From JBELMB01 sp042088665 (lineage in GTDB: Bacteria > Pseudomonadota > Alphaproteobacteria > Rhodobacterales > Rhodobacteraceae): a DNA stretch of 37,645 nucleotides. Position numbers and translations under genes: made by a program. Positions within the stretch are counted from its first letter, which is position 1. The number at the start of each line of letters is the position of its first letter. Shown here piece after piece: positions 15,359 through 23,030 of the stretch. The stretch lies in the NCBI GenBank assembly GCA_042088665.1, contig JBELMB010000034.1, positions 1-37,645 on the forward strand, given 5' to 3'. The notes beneath the pieces were generated by a model that worked only from the letters and a program-made list of their open reading frames with translations, was not told the DNA's origin and ran no database searches.

Positions 15359-15695
15359 TTATCCCAGTTTTTCCATCGTCAGATGCCAGTGCCAGAAGCC
15401 GGGCGTCTCGTGCTCCCTGTCGTCCAGCTTGAGACACTCGACCCCGGAGAACAAGGCCAGAAGATCCGCCACCGAACAGACGTCATGCGGATGGATCTTG
15501 TCCGTGCTCGGCGCGTCAAAAACCCGGGCGTTGCGGCTGATCTCGCGGCCCGGGTCTTTGCGTCGTCTTCGGGGGCCAGCCACTTGCCGCCCGCCTCCAC
15601 CGCGGGCAAGCGCCCTTGCTCCGGAATACGAGACCAGAGTTTCGGTCAAAGCGACACGGGCGGAGCCTCCCAGACAGAGCCGGCCCTCGGGAAGG
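15359..15695 (-). pseudogene. Frame-disrupted ORF between the HD gene and phnM2
   Basis: One reading frame is open to the stop at 15359 and its end looks like genuine protein (ARVFDAPSTDKIHPHDVCSV, then SGVECLKLDDREHE, ending FWHWHLTMEKLG). Upstream of about 15560 the same frame turns into Arg-rich nonsense (RQVAGPRRRRKDPGRE). Another frame there reads sensibly instead (SRIPEQGRLPAVEAGGKWLA, then PEDDAKTR). This is what a gene with two compensating frameshifts would look like. I do not recognise the family. It could be a decayed gene or could reflect sequencing errors. It sits between co-directional genes, 5 bases upstream of phnM2, so it probably shares their transcript. Confidence 0.45.
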
Positions 15696-15706
15696 GGCGG
15701 TCCGAC

Positions 15707-16588
15707 CTAGGCGCCTTGCCGTGACCCCGTTTGGGAGCCGCCCCGGAACGGACCATGCGGCAAGGCCCCGGTTTCGGTCTGTGCCACGACACGGTGCAGG
15801 CGGTGGATCCATTCCCGGCCCTCGGTGGTCCGTTCAAGATACCCCAGCGCGGGGCCGATATAGGGCTCTACCAACGTGTGAAAGAACCCCGGAAAGGCGT
15901 TGACCATGTCGAGGGCGCTTTGGTAGCCGAGTTCCGGTGCCGCGCCCGTCTCGCGCATTTCGTGGTAGAGATGAGTCAGCTTTTGCGGATAGCGCGGATC
16001 GGCCAATTGGCCGATCAGGTCGGCTGCGCGGACAAGGCTGGGCTCATCGTCCAGACGGGCATATTGCGGATCCGCAGGGACCGGAAAGCGCGTGTAGTCG
16101 ATGGCTGCGGCCAACCTGTCGGCATCCAGAATATCCGACCCGGCAAAGGTTTCCCGGACAAAGATCATGCCGCGGTCCACGTGCCATGGGGCCAGAATGG
16201 CGTCCGAACTCCCGGCTTGCGGATGGAACCGACCACCATCGCTGTCCGTGACAAGCGCGTCTTCGGTATCGTCCTTGCAGGCCGTACGGCTGTATCCGAT
16301 GTCGTGAAAAAGCAGGGCGGCCATGCCATGGATCCAGTCGCTCGCGTCAAGATCCCGGTCCTGTGCCTTGCCGCGGAGGATGTCCTGCCCGGCCATCGTG
16401 ACCATGATCGTATGATCTGCACCATGGTAAGACGCGCTGGTCCGGGTGACATGGTGCATTGCCAGCGCAACAGCGTCCCGCAGCGCCGTCTGCTGCGCGC
16501 GTGGCGCGTCGGGGAAGTGGTCACAGAACGTCTGAACCACGTCCCGTTCGACGCCGTTGGAGAGAAATTGCACCGGATCGAAAGCCAT
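15707..16588 (-). CDS. HD-domain metal-dependent phosphohydrolase with PDE-like signature
   Basis: The 293-aa soluble protein has Y54-H55 and H59 in YHGADHTIMV, H95-D96 in GMAALLFHDIGY and D190 in LVRAADLIGQLADPRY. This order (YHxxxH ... HD ... D) is the layout of HD phosphohydrolases and resembles the YHNxxH and HDxxH motifs of class I cyclic-nucleotide phosphodiesterases. The C-terminal half is mostly helical. It lies 45 bases downstream of the SulP-cNMP gene and in the same direction as the adenylate cyclase gene, so a role in degrading cAMP is an attractive inference. Close bacterial relatives are to my knowledge uncharacterised, and HD proteins also hydrolyse (p)ppGpp and nucleotides. 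Confidence 0.75.
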   Translation of the reverse strand: MAFDPVQFLSNGVERDVVQTFCDHFPDAPRAQQTALRDAVALAMHHVTRTSASYHGADHTIMVTMAGQDILRGKAQDRDLDASDWIHGMAALLFHDIGYSRTACKDDTEDALVTDSDGGRFHPQAGSSDAILAPWHVDRGMIFVRETFAGSDILDADRLAAAIDYTRFPVPADPQYARLDDEPSLVRAADLIGQLADPRYPQKLTHLYHEMRETGAAPELGYQSALDMVNAFPGFFHTLVEPYIGPALGYLERTTEGREWIHRLHRVVAQTETGALPHGPFRGGSQTGSRQGA

Positions 16589-16633
16589 ACTTTGCCGATC
16601 TTTCCTGTTGTGCCCCGTGCCGGAGCGATGGTT

Positions 16634-18868
16634 TCAGCGCGCCAATGCGAGAACGGACTTGTTTGACCGGGCCAGCCGCTCAGCCATGAGTTTGACGATA
16701 CAGGAGGAGAAAAGCTCCGCCTCGACGGGATGGGTCTGGACCAGCGCGTGATACTTTTCCGCGGGCAGCCGGAACAAAAGCGCGTCACGCCGCGCAATCG
16801 CAGAGGCACTGCGGGGCGCACCCGTGTAGACCGCCATCTCACCAAGGATGGACCCCGCCCGCATGGTCCGGACCGTCAGCGGCTTGCGGTTTGGCAGGGA
16901 CAGGACGATGGAAATCGCCCCTCCGAGGATCAGGAAAAGCGAGTCGCCCGCCTCACCCTGCTCAAAGAGCACCTCGTCCTTTTTCACCGGCAGCTTCTCG
17001 AAATACCCGGCAATCCTGGTCACCGCGTCGCGATCGCCGATCAGGTCGAACAGCAGCGCCTCGGGTTCCATGATCTGGTCCAGCGGGATGCTTTCGCCAT
17101 GGCTGTTGAGCAGCTCGTCATCGGCCCAGCCTGCCGCGGTGTCGAGATCGGGAAAGACATGCAGGATCTCCTTTGGCAGGTCGAGATCCCTGTGCAGCTG
17201 GACCAGCCGTGGAATGATGCCCGGCTGGTCACCCGTCAGGCAAAGCGTCAGGTTCTCGCGCATGCAGATCTGCATGAGCTTGGAAAAGCTGTTGGCGGCG
17301 GAGGAATCCATTTCGTCCACGCGGGAGAAATCGATGATCAGGTAGCGTTTCTGCGTTGCATCCGCGGTGTCGACCACCTGCTTGATCCGGTCAAGAAGGC
17401 GGTTGGCCGAGCCGAAGAACAAGAACCCCTGCAGCACGAACAGATGCACGAGGTGGCCATGCGCGTCGAGATAGGCCTGATCGTCCTTGTGCCGGTCGAT
17501 GCTGCTCATGTGCTCCGTGGCGTTCATCGCGGTCTTGATGACGCTGAGCTGGCTGTATTTGTGCACAAAGAGCACCGTTGCCAGCAGGACCCCGACGGCC
17601 ACCCCTTCGAGGATACCGTAAAAGGCGACAGCCACGAGGATGATCAGGATCACCACCACATCCGCAAGCGGCAGGCGGGTGCGTTTCGTCCAGACCCATT
17701 CGATCAGAAAGCTCAGCCCGATGTAGATCAGGAAACCGCCGACAACGGGTGCTGGAATAAAGGCAATCGGGGCAGGGCCCGCGACGATCACCGCGACGAT
17801 GAAGGCCGTGTAGATGGCGATCATCAGAAAGGTTCGACCGCCCAGCTTCTTGGCGACCGCCGTGTCCGCTGCGGCGCCAAAGCCCAGCAGCCCCGTCGCC
17901 CCGGCCCCGACGACATTTGCAAGCCCGGCGGACCGCAACTCGTGGTTGGGATCGAGATCGCGGTTGATGAGGATTTCCACACCGGAGATGTCGAGCAACA
18001 GCATGATGACGCTCAGCAGGCACAACACGAGGATCGTGTCGTATTGCTGTGCCACGACGCCCCAGTTCACGAGGCTGAACTGGTCCAGTGTTATCACCGG
18101 AAAAAAGCTGGTGGTCTCGGTGTCGAACTGGGTCAGCCAGCCAAGATCGGTGGCCGCCACCAGCGAGGTGCCCGTGGCGGCGAGACCGACATAGAACAAC
18201 CCGATGGATGCGGCGAGGAAGGTCGGCACCAGCAGCCAGTGCTTGATCCGCCGTTCCAGCCAGAACAGCACGACACCGAACAACACGGCAGGCATCAGGT
18301 GCAGCAGGGCCTGCAGGGTGACAAAGCTCGACAGGATGGCAGGGTCCGCGACCGGGCCGACCGCGACGACGACCCCGCCCCGGGTCAGCAGGTACCCCAG
18401 CCCAGCGAAAAAGCCCCCCATGACCGGGAAGGGGATGTACCGTGCAAGCGATCCCATGTTGGCAAGGCCCACACAGTACATGAAGGACCCGACAATGAGG
18501 GTGGTCACCAACATCGTCACCACGACAGTGACGGCGATCACATCGGGCGCGACACCAGCCATGGAACCTGCAATGGCCGCCGCCATGGCCGCGAAGATCG
18601 GGGATTGTCCGGCCCGTGGCCCCGCGATGATGGCCTTGTAGCCGCTGAGTGCGGGCACGAGGCATCCGCTCACCGCGGTGGCAATGAGGTAGGCGCCAAT
18701 CCCGATCGAGACCACCGGCGCCAAAGGCCCGGAAAACACCAGCGTTCCGATCGACACCGCCGTTGCCACATTGAGCACCGCAAGCACGGCCGCCGCGGAA
18801 AAATGCTGAAATATCATCTCGAACCCGGGGCGCCTACCAATAGGTGGGGTATTGGCAGATACGCTCAT
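16634..18868 (-). CDS. SulP-family anion transporter with STAS and cyclic-nucleotide-binding domains
   Basis: The 744-aa protein has three parts. Residues about 15-430 form a SulP membrane core with many TM helices and the landmarks LVPALSGYKAIIAGPRAGQS and NRDLDPNHELRSAGLANVVG. Residues about 470-585 form a STAS domain (RYLIIDFSRVDEMDSSAANS). Residues about 615-735 form a cNMP-binding domain (LFEQGEAGDSLFLILGGAIS). Its phosphate-binding cassette GEMAVYTGAPRSAS keeps Glu677 and Arg686, which contact the cyclic phosphate and ribose in CAP-type domains, so ligand binding should be intact. SulP proteins move sulfate, bicarbonate or dicarboxylates. The start overlaps the stop of the adenylate cyclase gene (ATGA, 18865-18868), strongly linking the cAMP source with a cAMP-binding transporter. 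Confidence 0.92.
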   Translation of the reverse strand: MSVSANTPPIGRRPGFEMIFQHFSAAAVLAVLNVATAVSIGTLVFSGPLAPVVSIGIGAYLIATAVSGCLVPALSGYKAIIAGPRAGQSPIFAAMAAAIAGSMAGVAPDVIAVTVVVTMLVTTLIVGSFMYCVGLANMGSLARYIPFPVMGGFFAGLGYLLTRGGVVVAVGPVADPAILSSFVTLQALLHLMPAVLFGVVLFWLERRIKHWLLVPTFLAASIGLFYVGLAATGTSLVAATDLGWLTQFDTETTSFFPVITLDQFSLVNWGVVAQQYDTILVLCLLSVIMLLLDISGVEILINRDLDPNHELRSAGLANVVGAGATGLLGFGAAADTAVAKKLGGRTFLMIAIYTAFIVAVIVAGPAPIAFIPAPVVGGFLIYIGLSFLIEWVWTKRTRLPLADVVVILIILVAVAFYGILEGVAVGVLLATVLFVHKYSQLSVIKTAMNATEHMSSIDRHKDDQAYLDAHGHLVHLFVLQGFLFFGSANRLLDRIKQVVDTADATQKRYLIIDFSRVDEMDSSAANSFSKLMQICMRENLTLCLTGDQPGIIPRLVQLHRDLDLPKEILHVFPDLDTAAGWADDELLNSHGESIPLDQIMEPEALLFDLIGDRDAVTRIAGYFEKLPVKKDEVLFEQGEAGDSLFLILGGAISIVLSLPNRKPLTVRTMRAGSILGEMAVYTGAPRSASAIARRDALLFRLPAEKYHALVQTHPVEAELFSSCIVKLMAERLARSNKSVLALAR

Positions 18869-21372
18869 GTGCCGGTCGCCTCGGGTGCGTCCATCTCTGT
18901 GGGGGCGCTGCCGCCCGCCAGCCGCCTTGCGGCGCCTTTCAGCACATCAAGCGCCTGCGCGCGGTCGGCTTCGCTCAGCTTGCTGGCGTTCAGATCAAGC
19001 CTGAAATGCGGCAGGTCGGCGCGGATCGGCCGGTTGGCATCCTCCAGGTTTTCGAACAGGTCATCCACCTTGTAGGTGCTCACCGGCGCGGCAAACCCCT
19101 TGGCCTTGATGGGCGCGCGCTCCTCGCAGGCGATAAGATCCCTGACATGGGCATAGGTCTCGTACGAGATGAGGATCTCTCCCGGGTCACAGGCGCTTTC
19201 AAGGCGCGCCGCCAGATTCACACCGCCGCCGATGATGGTGTAATCCATCCGCTCGTCGCTTCCGAAATTGCCGACAGTGCACAGTCCGGTGTTGATCCCG
19301 ATCCGGGAGCGCAGCGGCGTTTCCAAACCACTGTCGCGCCAGAGACGTTCCAGCTCTTTCATGCGCTTTTGCATGGCGATGGCCATCTTGACGCATTGGG
19401 CGGCGTCTTCCTTGACGCCGAGGGTGTCGGGATCACCAAAGAAGATGACGATGGCATCGCCGATGTATTTGTCGATGGTGGCACCATGCTCGATGGCGAT
19501 GTCCGTCATCTCTGTCAGGTATTGGTTCAGCAGGCGCGTCAGATCCTCGGACTCGAGCTTTTCGGTGATCTCCGTGAACCCGACAAGATCCGAGAAGAAG
19601 ACGGTCAGGCGTTTGCGCTGGCTCACCAGCTTCACTTCCTGTTTTCCGGAGAAGATCGAGTCGTAGATCTGCGGCGACAGGTATTTGGACAGCTGCCTTG
19701 ACAGGTCTTCAAGGGCCTCGGATTTCTCGGAAAGCTCTGTCTCGCGCGCCTTCAGGTCGGTGATGTCCGAATAGATCGCAACCGTGCCGCCATCGCCGGT
19801 CTTGCGTTCGCTGATCAGGATCCACTGGCCATTGGCATTGGCCTGTAGTCGCGGTTCGCCGGGGTTGAGATGAGAGCGCAACTGTTCTTCGATCCAGTCG
19901 TCTTCGCGGCCCAGCGCATCGACGATCTGGCCGGTGGCCGCGCTTGCCCGGGTCACCGTTTCGAAATCGGTGCCGGGCACGACCTCGAAGGCGCCATCGG
20001 GGAACAGCAAGTTCGCATAGCGCGAATTGCAGATCACGAGGCTGCCTTCAGGATCGTAAAAGGCGAACCCCTCCGAAGAGTTCTCGATCGCGTCGATGAG
20101 ACGGCGCCGGGTCGTTTCAATCTCTTTCAGGTTGGATTTCTTGACCTCGACCGCGGTGTCGCGAAAGACGATCAGGGCCTCGCCCATGCGCCCGATCTCG
20201 TCGTCGGTGCCCGGTTTGGGCAATTGAGCCTCGAGATCGCCACCGGCAATCGACAACATGCTGTTGCTCAGAGCCGTCAGGCGCCGGATCAGAACACGCC
20301 CGACATAGAACCAGACGACCATGACGGAACTGACAAGGCTGAGCGCCCCGATGGCGATCAGCACATTGACGCTGAGCGCCTGAACATCGGCGGCGCGGGC
20401 CTTGGCCACGTCGATCTCATCGGTCGCGGTCTGCACCAGAAAGTTGATGCGATCGCTCAGCAGACGCGACAGGTCCGCATTGGCAGCCAGAAGATCCTGC
20501 GCGGAAACAATGGCTTCAAGCTCCCGCTTGCGCATGTTGGGCAGGCCTTCTTCGCCTTCGGAGAGCTTGACGAAGGCGGCAATCACCCGGGCCAGACGGC
20601 GCTGTATCTGGGGCGGCATCGCTTCGCTGGCGGCCTTGAGGTCCGTCAGGGCATTGGTCAGGGTAAAGGTCAGCACGTCGACCTCCTCGACCGATTCCGA
20701 CGAGGCGATATTGGTCAGCGTGGCCCAGACCACCGCGATCTGCGAACCAAGGTCGCGCTGCGGCAGGATGCCGACAATTGTCTGGGCGATACCGCTTTGC
20801 CCGGCATCGAGGTCCTCGGCCGTGGCGGCGCCACTGCGGTTCCATGCGGACATCTGCGCGCCCAATTGCCGCTCCGCCGGGGCGACCAGACGGAGCGCAC
20901 CGTTGTTGATCGTCTTGAGATTGCGGTTGAGCGCCTCGAGAGAGGCCGTGATCTCAAGCAGTTGCGTGACCCGTTCGTCAAGCTCCAGCAAATTGCCGTC
21001 GAGATTGTCGACCAGTGTCGCAACGCTGGCTTCCAGGGTGGCATCGGCGATGTCTGCATCCGCCAGCCGGGCCTTGAGCGTGTCCATCTCGACACGCACG
21101 GTGGCGGAGGCTTCTTCGCGCGCGGCCTCGTTGGAGACGACCAGCAGCGCCGGTGCCGCGTTCACGATCACTTCGGCCTGACGGGACACTTCGAGCAGGG
21201 CAAGCGCCTGTGGCACGCGCTGTTCGGTGATGCGGTTGAGGGCGCCATTGACCTGTGACAAGGACGTCAACCCGGCCACGCCCGCCACAACGGCGAGCGC
21301 CGTAATGCCCGCAAATGCCAACAACAAACGTCCTCGGACGCTTCGGAGAAAAGAAATCGGTCGGGTTGGCAT
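18865..21372 (-). CDS. Membrane adenylate cyclase (class III) with TorS-like periplasmic sensor, HAMP and PAS
   Basis: The 835-aa protein starts with TM1 (about 13-37), a helical periplasmic region of about 300 residues, and TM2 (about 334-356). HAMP (about 357-415), a PAS-like domain (about 425-540), a short coiled coil and the cyclase domain (about 585-765) follow. The cyclase keeps all six key residues: Asp595 (FFSDLVGFT), Lys635 and Asp639 (IDKYIGDA), Thr712 (MDYTII), Asn719 and Arg723 (VNLAARLES). The Lys/Thr pair predicts ATP rather than GTP. The long helical sensor with LLAFAGITALAVVAGVAGL and repeated helices resembles the TorS sensor family, whose partner is a periplasmic binding protein; such a gene lies 20 bases upstream. 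It is translationally coupled to the SulP-cNMP gene. Confidence 0.92.
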   Translation of the reverse strand: MPTRPISFLRSVRGRLLLAFAGITALAVVAGVAGLTSLSQVNGALNRITEQRVPQALALLEVSRQAEVIVNAAPALLVVSNEAAREEASATVRVEMDTLKARLADADIADATLEASVATLVDNLDGNLLELDERVTQLLEITASLEALNRNLKTINNGALRLVAPAERQLGAQMSAWNRSGAATAEDLDAGQSGIAQTIVGILPQRDLGSQIAVVWATLTNIASSESVEEVDVLTFTLTNALTDLKAASEAMPPQIQRRLARVIAAFVKLSEGEEGLPNMRKRELEAIVSAQDLLAANADLSRLLSDRINFLVQTATDEIDVAKARAADVQALSVNVLIAIGALSLVSSVMVVWFYVGRVLIRRLTALSNSMLSIAGGDLEAQLPKPGTDDEIGRMGEALIVFRDTAVEVKKSNLKEIETTRRRLIDAIENSSEGFAFYDPEGSLVICNSRYANLLFPDGAFEVVPGTDFETVTRASAATGQIVDALGREDDWIEEQLRSHLNPGEPRLQANANGQWILISERKTGDGGTVAIYSDITDLKARETELSEKSEALEDLSRQLSKYLSPQIYDSIFSGKQEVKLVSQRKRLTVFFSDLVGFTEITEKLESEDLTRLLNQYLTEMTDIAIEHGATIDKYIGDAIVIFFGDPDTLGVKEDAAQCVKMAIAMQKRMKELERLWRDSGLETPLRSRIGINTGLCTVGNFGSDERMDYTIIGGGVNLAARLESACDPGEILISYETYAHVRDLIACEERAPIKAKGFAAPVSTYKVDDLFENLEDANRPIRADLPHFRLDLNASKLSEADRAQALDVLKGAARRLAGGSAPTEMDAPEATGT

Positions 21373-21392
21373 GCTGCGGTGCGCGCTCTTTC

Positions 21393-22517
21393 CTAGGGAC
21401 GCTGGGAATACGTCTCTACGCCGTATTCGTAAATGACAAAGTTTTCGACGCCGGTAATGTCACCAGCTTCGTCAAAGCCGATTTTACCGATAATCGTATC
21501 GAATTCGGTGTTCTGCAGCGTTTCGATCAATGCGGAGCTGTCAAAGGTCCCGGCGGCTTCGACGGCCTGCGCCCATGTCTGGATCACGGCATAGCTGTAA
21601 AGCGTGTAGCCGCTGGGTTCAAAGAACTCTTCGTCCCGAATGGCATTTGTCACGGCCTCGGCCGAGGCGAGGTTGCGGGGATCCGGACCAAAGGTGAACA
21701 GCGCGCCAACGGCAGCATCACCCGCGACCAGCAGGAAATCCTGACCGGACAGCGCATCAGCCGAGAGAAATTGCACATCGGGCAAGGCTTCGCGCGCCTG
21801 CAGCGTGATGACGCCCATGTCAGAGGGGCTGTTGTCGCTCAGAAAGGCCAGCTCGATCTCTGCCGCGACCATCTGGTCGACGATATCGGCGTAGCTGCCG
21901 GCGTTCGGCTCGAACGTCAGGGCGAGCGTCGGCGCAATCCCGAGTTTCTCCAGTTCGGATATGAGACCGATCGCCAGTTCGGAACCGTATTGGCTTTTGC
22001 CGCTGATCACGGCGACCCGCTGACCGGCGAACTCTGACGCGATCACATCGGCGGCGACCACGGCCTGGTCATCATCGCGTCCGATCACGCGAAAGACGTT
22101 TGTTCCGCTTTCATCCGTGACGCGCGGGTTCGTCGAGGCCGGTGACATCACGACGATGCCCGCCTCTTCGTAGACCGGGCTGGCGGCAATCGTGGCGCCC
22201 GAACACATGTGACCGTTGACGAAGGCGACAGAGCTGGACACCAATTGCTGTGCCGCGGCCTTGGCTTGTTCCGGGTTGCAGCCATCGTCGACAAGGACCA
22301 TCGACACGGTCTCGCCCAGCACGCCACCCGCCGCATTGATGTCGGCAACGGCGCGCAGCGACCCGATTTCCAGCTGCTCTCCCAGAAAGGCGACGCCGCC
22401 GGTAAACGGACCTGCGATCCCGACAACCACCTCCGCCGAGGCCTGCGCGGACAGCAGGCTCGCTGTTGCGGCAAAGGCCGTCCCGAGGCCCCACTTTCGG
22501 TTCATGCAAGCTTTCAT
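21393..22517 (-). CDS. Periplasmic binding protein, branched-chain amino acid/urea (type I) family, without an ABC transporter
   Basis: I choose ATG 22517 (MKACMNRKWGLGTAF), preceded by AGAAGGG; ATG 22505 is also possible. This gives 374 aa with a signal peptide ending at AQASA. The mature part shows VVVGIAGPFTGGVAFLGEQL, the AVADINAAGGVLG block, DDGCNPEQAKAAAQQLVS, and GHMCSGATIAASPVYEEAGI with SPASTNPRVTD, the ligand-binding region of LivJ-like proteins. No ATPase or permease genes accompany it. Instead it lies 20 bases upstream of a membrane adenylate cyclase with a large periplasmic sensor. By analogy with TorT/TorS and LuxP/LuxQ, I infer that it presents a ligand to the cyclase rather than feeding a transporter. 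Confidence 0.88.
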   Translation of the reverse strand: MKACMNRKWGLGTAFAATASLLSAQASAEVVVGIAGPFTGGVAFLGEQLEIGSLRAVADINAAGGVLGETVSMVLVDDGCNPEQAKAAAQQLVSSSVAFVNGHMCSGATIAASPVYEEAGIVVMSPASTNPRVTDESGTNVFRVIGRDDDQAVVAADVIASEFAGQRVAVISGKSQYGSELAIGLISELEKLGIAPTLALTFEPNAGSYADIVDQMVAAEIELAFLSDNSPSDMGVITLQAREALPDVQFLSADALSGQDFLLVAGDAAVGALFTFGPDPRNLASAEAVTNAIRDEEFFEPSGYTLYSYAVIQTWAQAVEAAGTFDSSALIETLQNTEFDTIIGKIGFDEAGDITGVENFVIYEYGVETYSQRP

Positions 22518-22977
22518 TCGCGGCGACCCTTCTGCTGGTTTTTCTGATGCGGTCGCGTGGTGCGGAAAGATCCCGCGCGCGGCCAAGGCACCCCACAATG
22601 CCATCAGGTGTTTGTTGATGTGTCAGGGTCCCGTGGACGGGCCCCTTCTCCGGACGATGCTCAACGTGGTTCTTTTCCGTCCGTGTTGCGTTCTGCGGGA
22701 GGCAGCGGCCCTGCGTCTCGCGACGGGACGTTCGCATCGAAACAATTCCAAAGCAAGGGGATCCTCGGGTCGGTGGAAATGGAATTTTATGTGCAAAGGG
22801 CGGGGTAGGGTCCCTTTAGAATGCGTTGGACGCCTCTGTGCAATCTGTGCGGGAAAGCTGTCTGCCAAGTCGTCGTTTCGATGGTTCACCGCACTGTTCA
22901 GGATCAGACCGCTATTGGCGGGCTCCTCCGGCAGGCCGGTTTGCCCCGCTTGGCATGGCGGACTTGCCCGAAGGTAT
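22518..22977. other. Divergent intergenic region between the binding-protein operon and the acyl-CoA dehydrogenase gene
   Basis: About 460 bases hold the promoter of the leftward sensor operon and of the rightward catabolic genes. Open frames here lack any protein-like pattern. A GC-rich imperfect inverted repeat (GGGTCCC ... GGGCCCC, about 22627-22645) is visible. I see no Pho box or recognisable CRP site by eye. Confidence 0.3.
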
Positions 22978-22998
22978 TTTGTAAAGTAGGTAAACAGT
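22978..22998. promoter_or_regulatory. Candidate MarR operator A, before the acyl-CoA dehydrogenase gene
   Basis: On the minus strand the site reads ACTGTTTAC, CTA, then CTTTACAAA. The first nine bases are identical to the operator in front of marR (25060-25080), and 5 of 9 match in the other arm. It lies just upstream of the possible starts at 23004 and 23031. Confidence 0.5.
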
Positions 22999-23030
22999 CA
23001 CTGATGATAACAAACCTGCGAGCGCTGCCA

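Noticed and set aside
16730..19075. 781-codon plus-strand frame opposite the SulP and cyclase genes
   Set aside because: Translation is a low-complexity Arg/His/Gln-rich sequence without motifs, while the minus strand encodes clear SulP, STAS, cNMP and cyclase domains.
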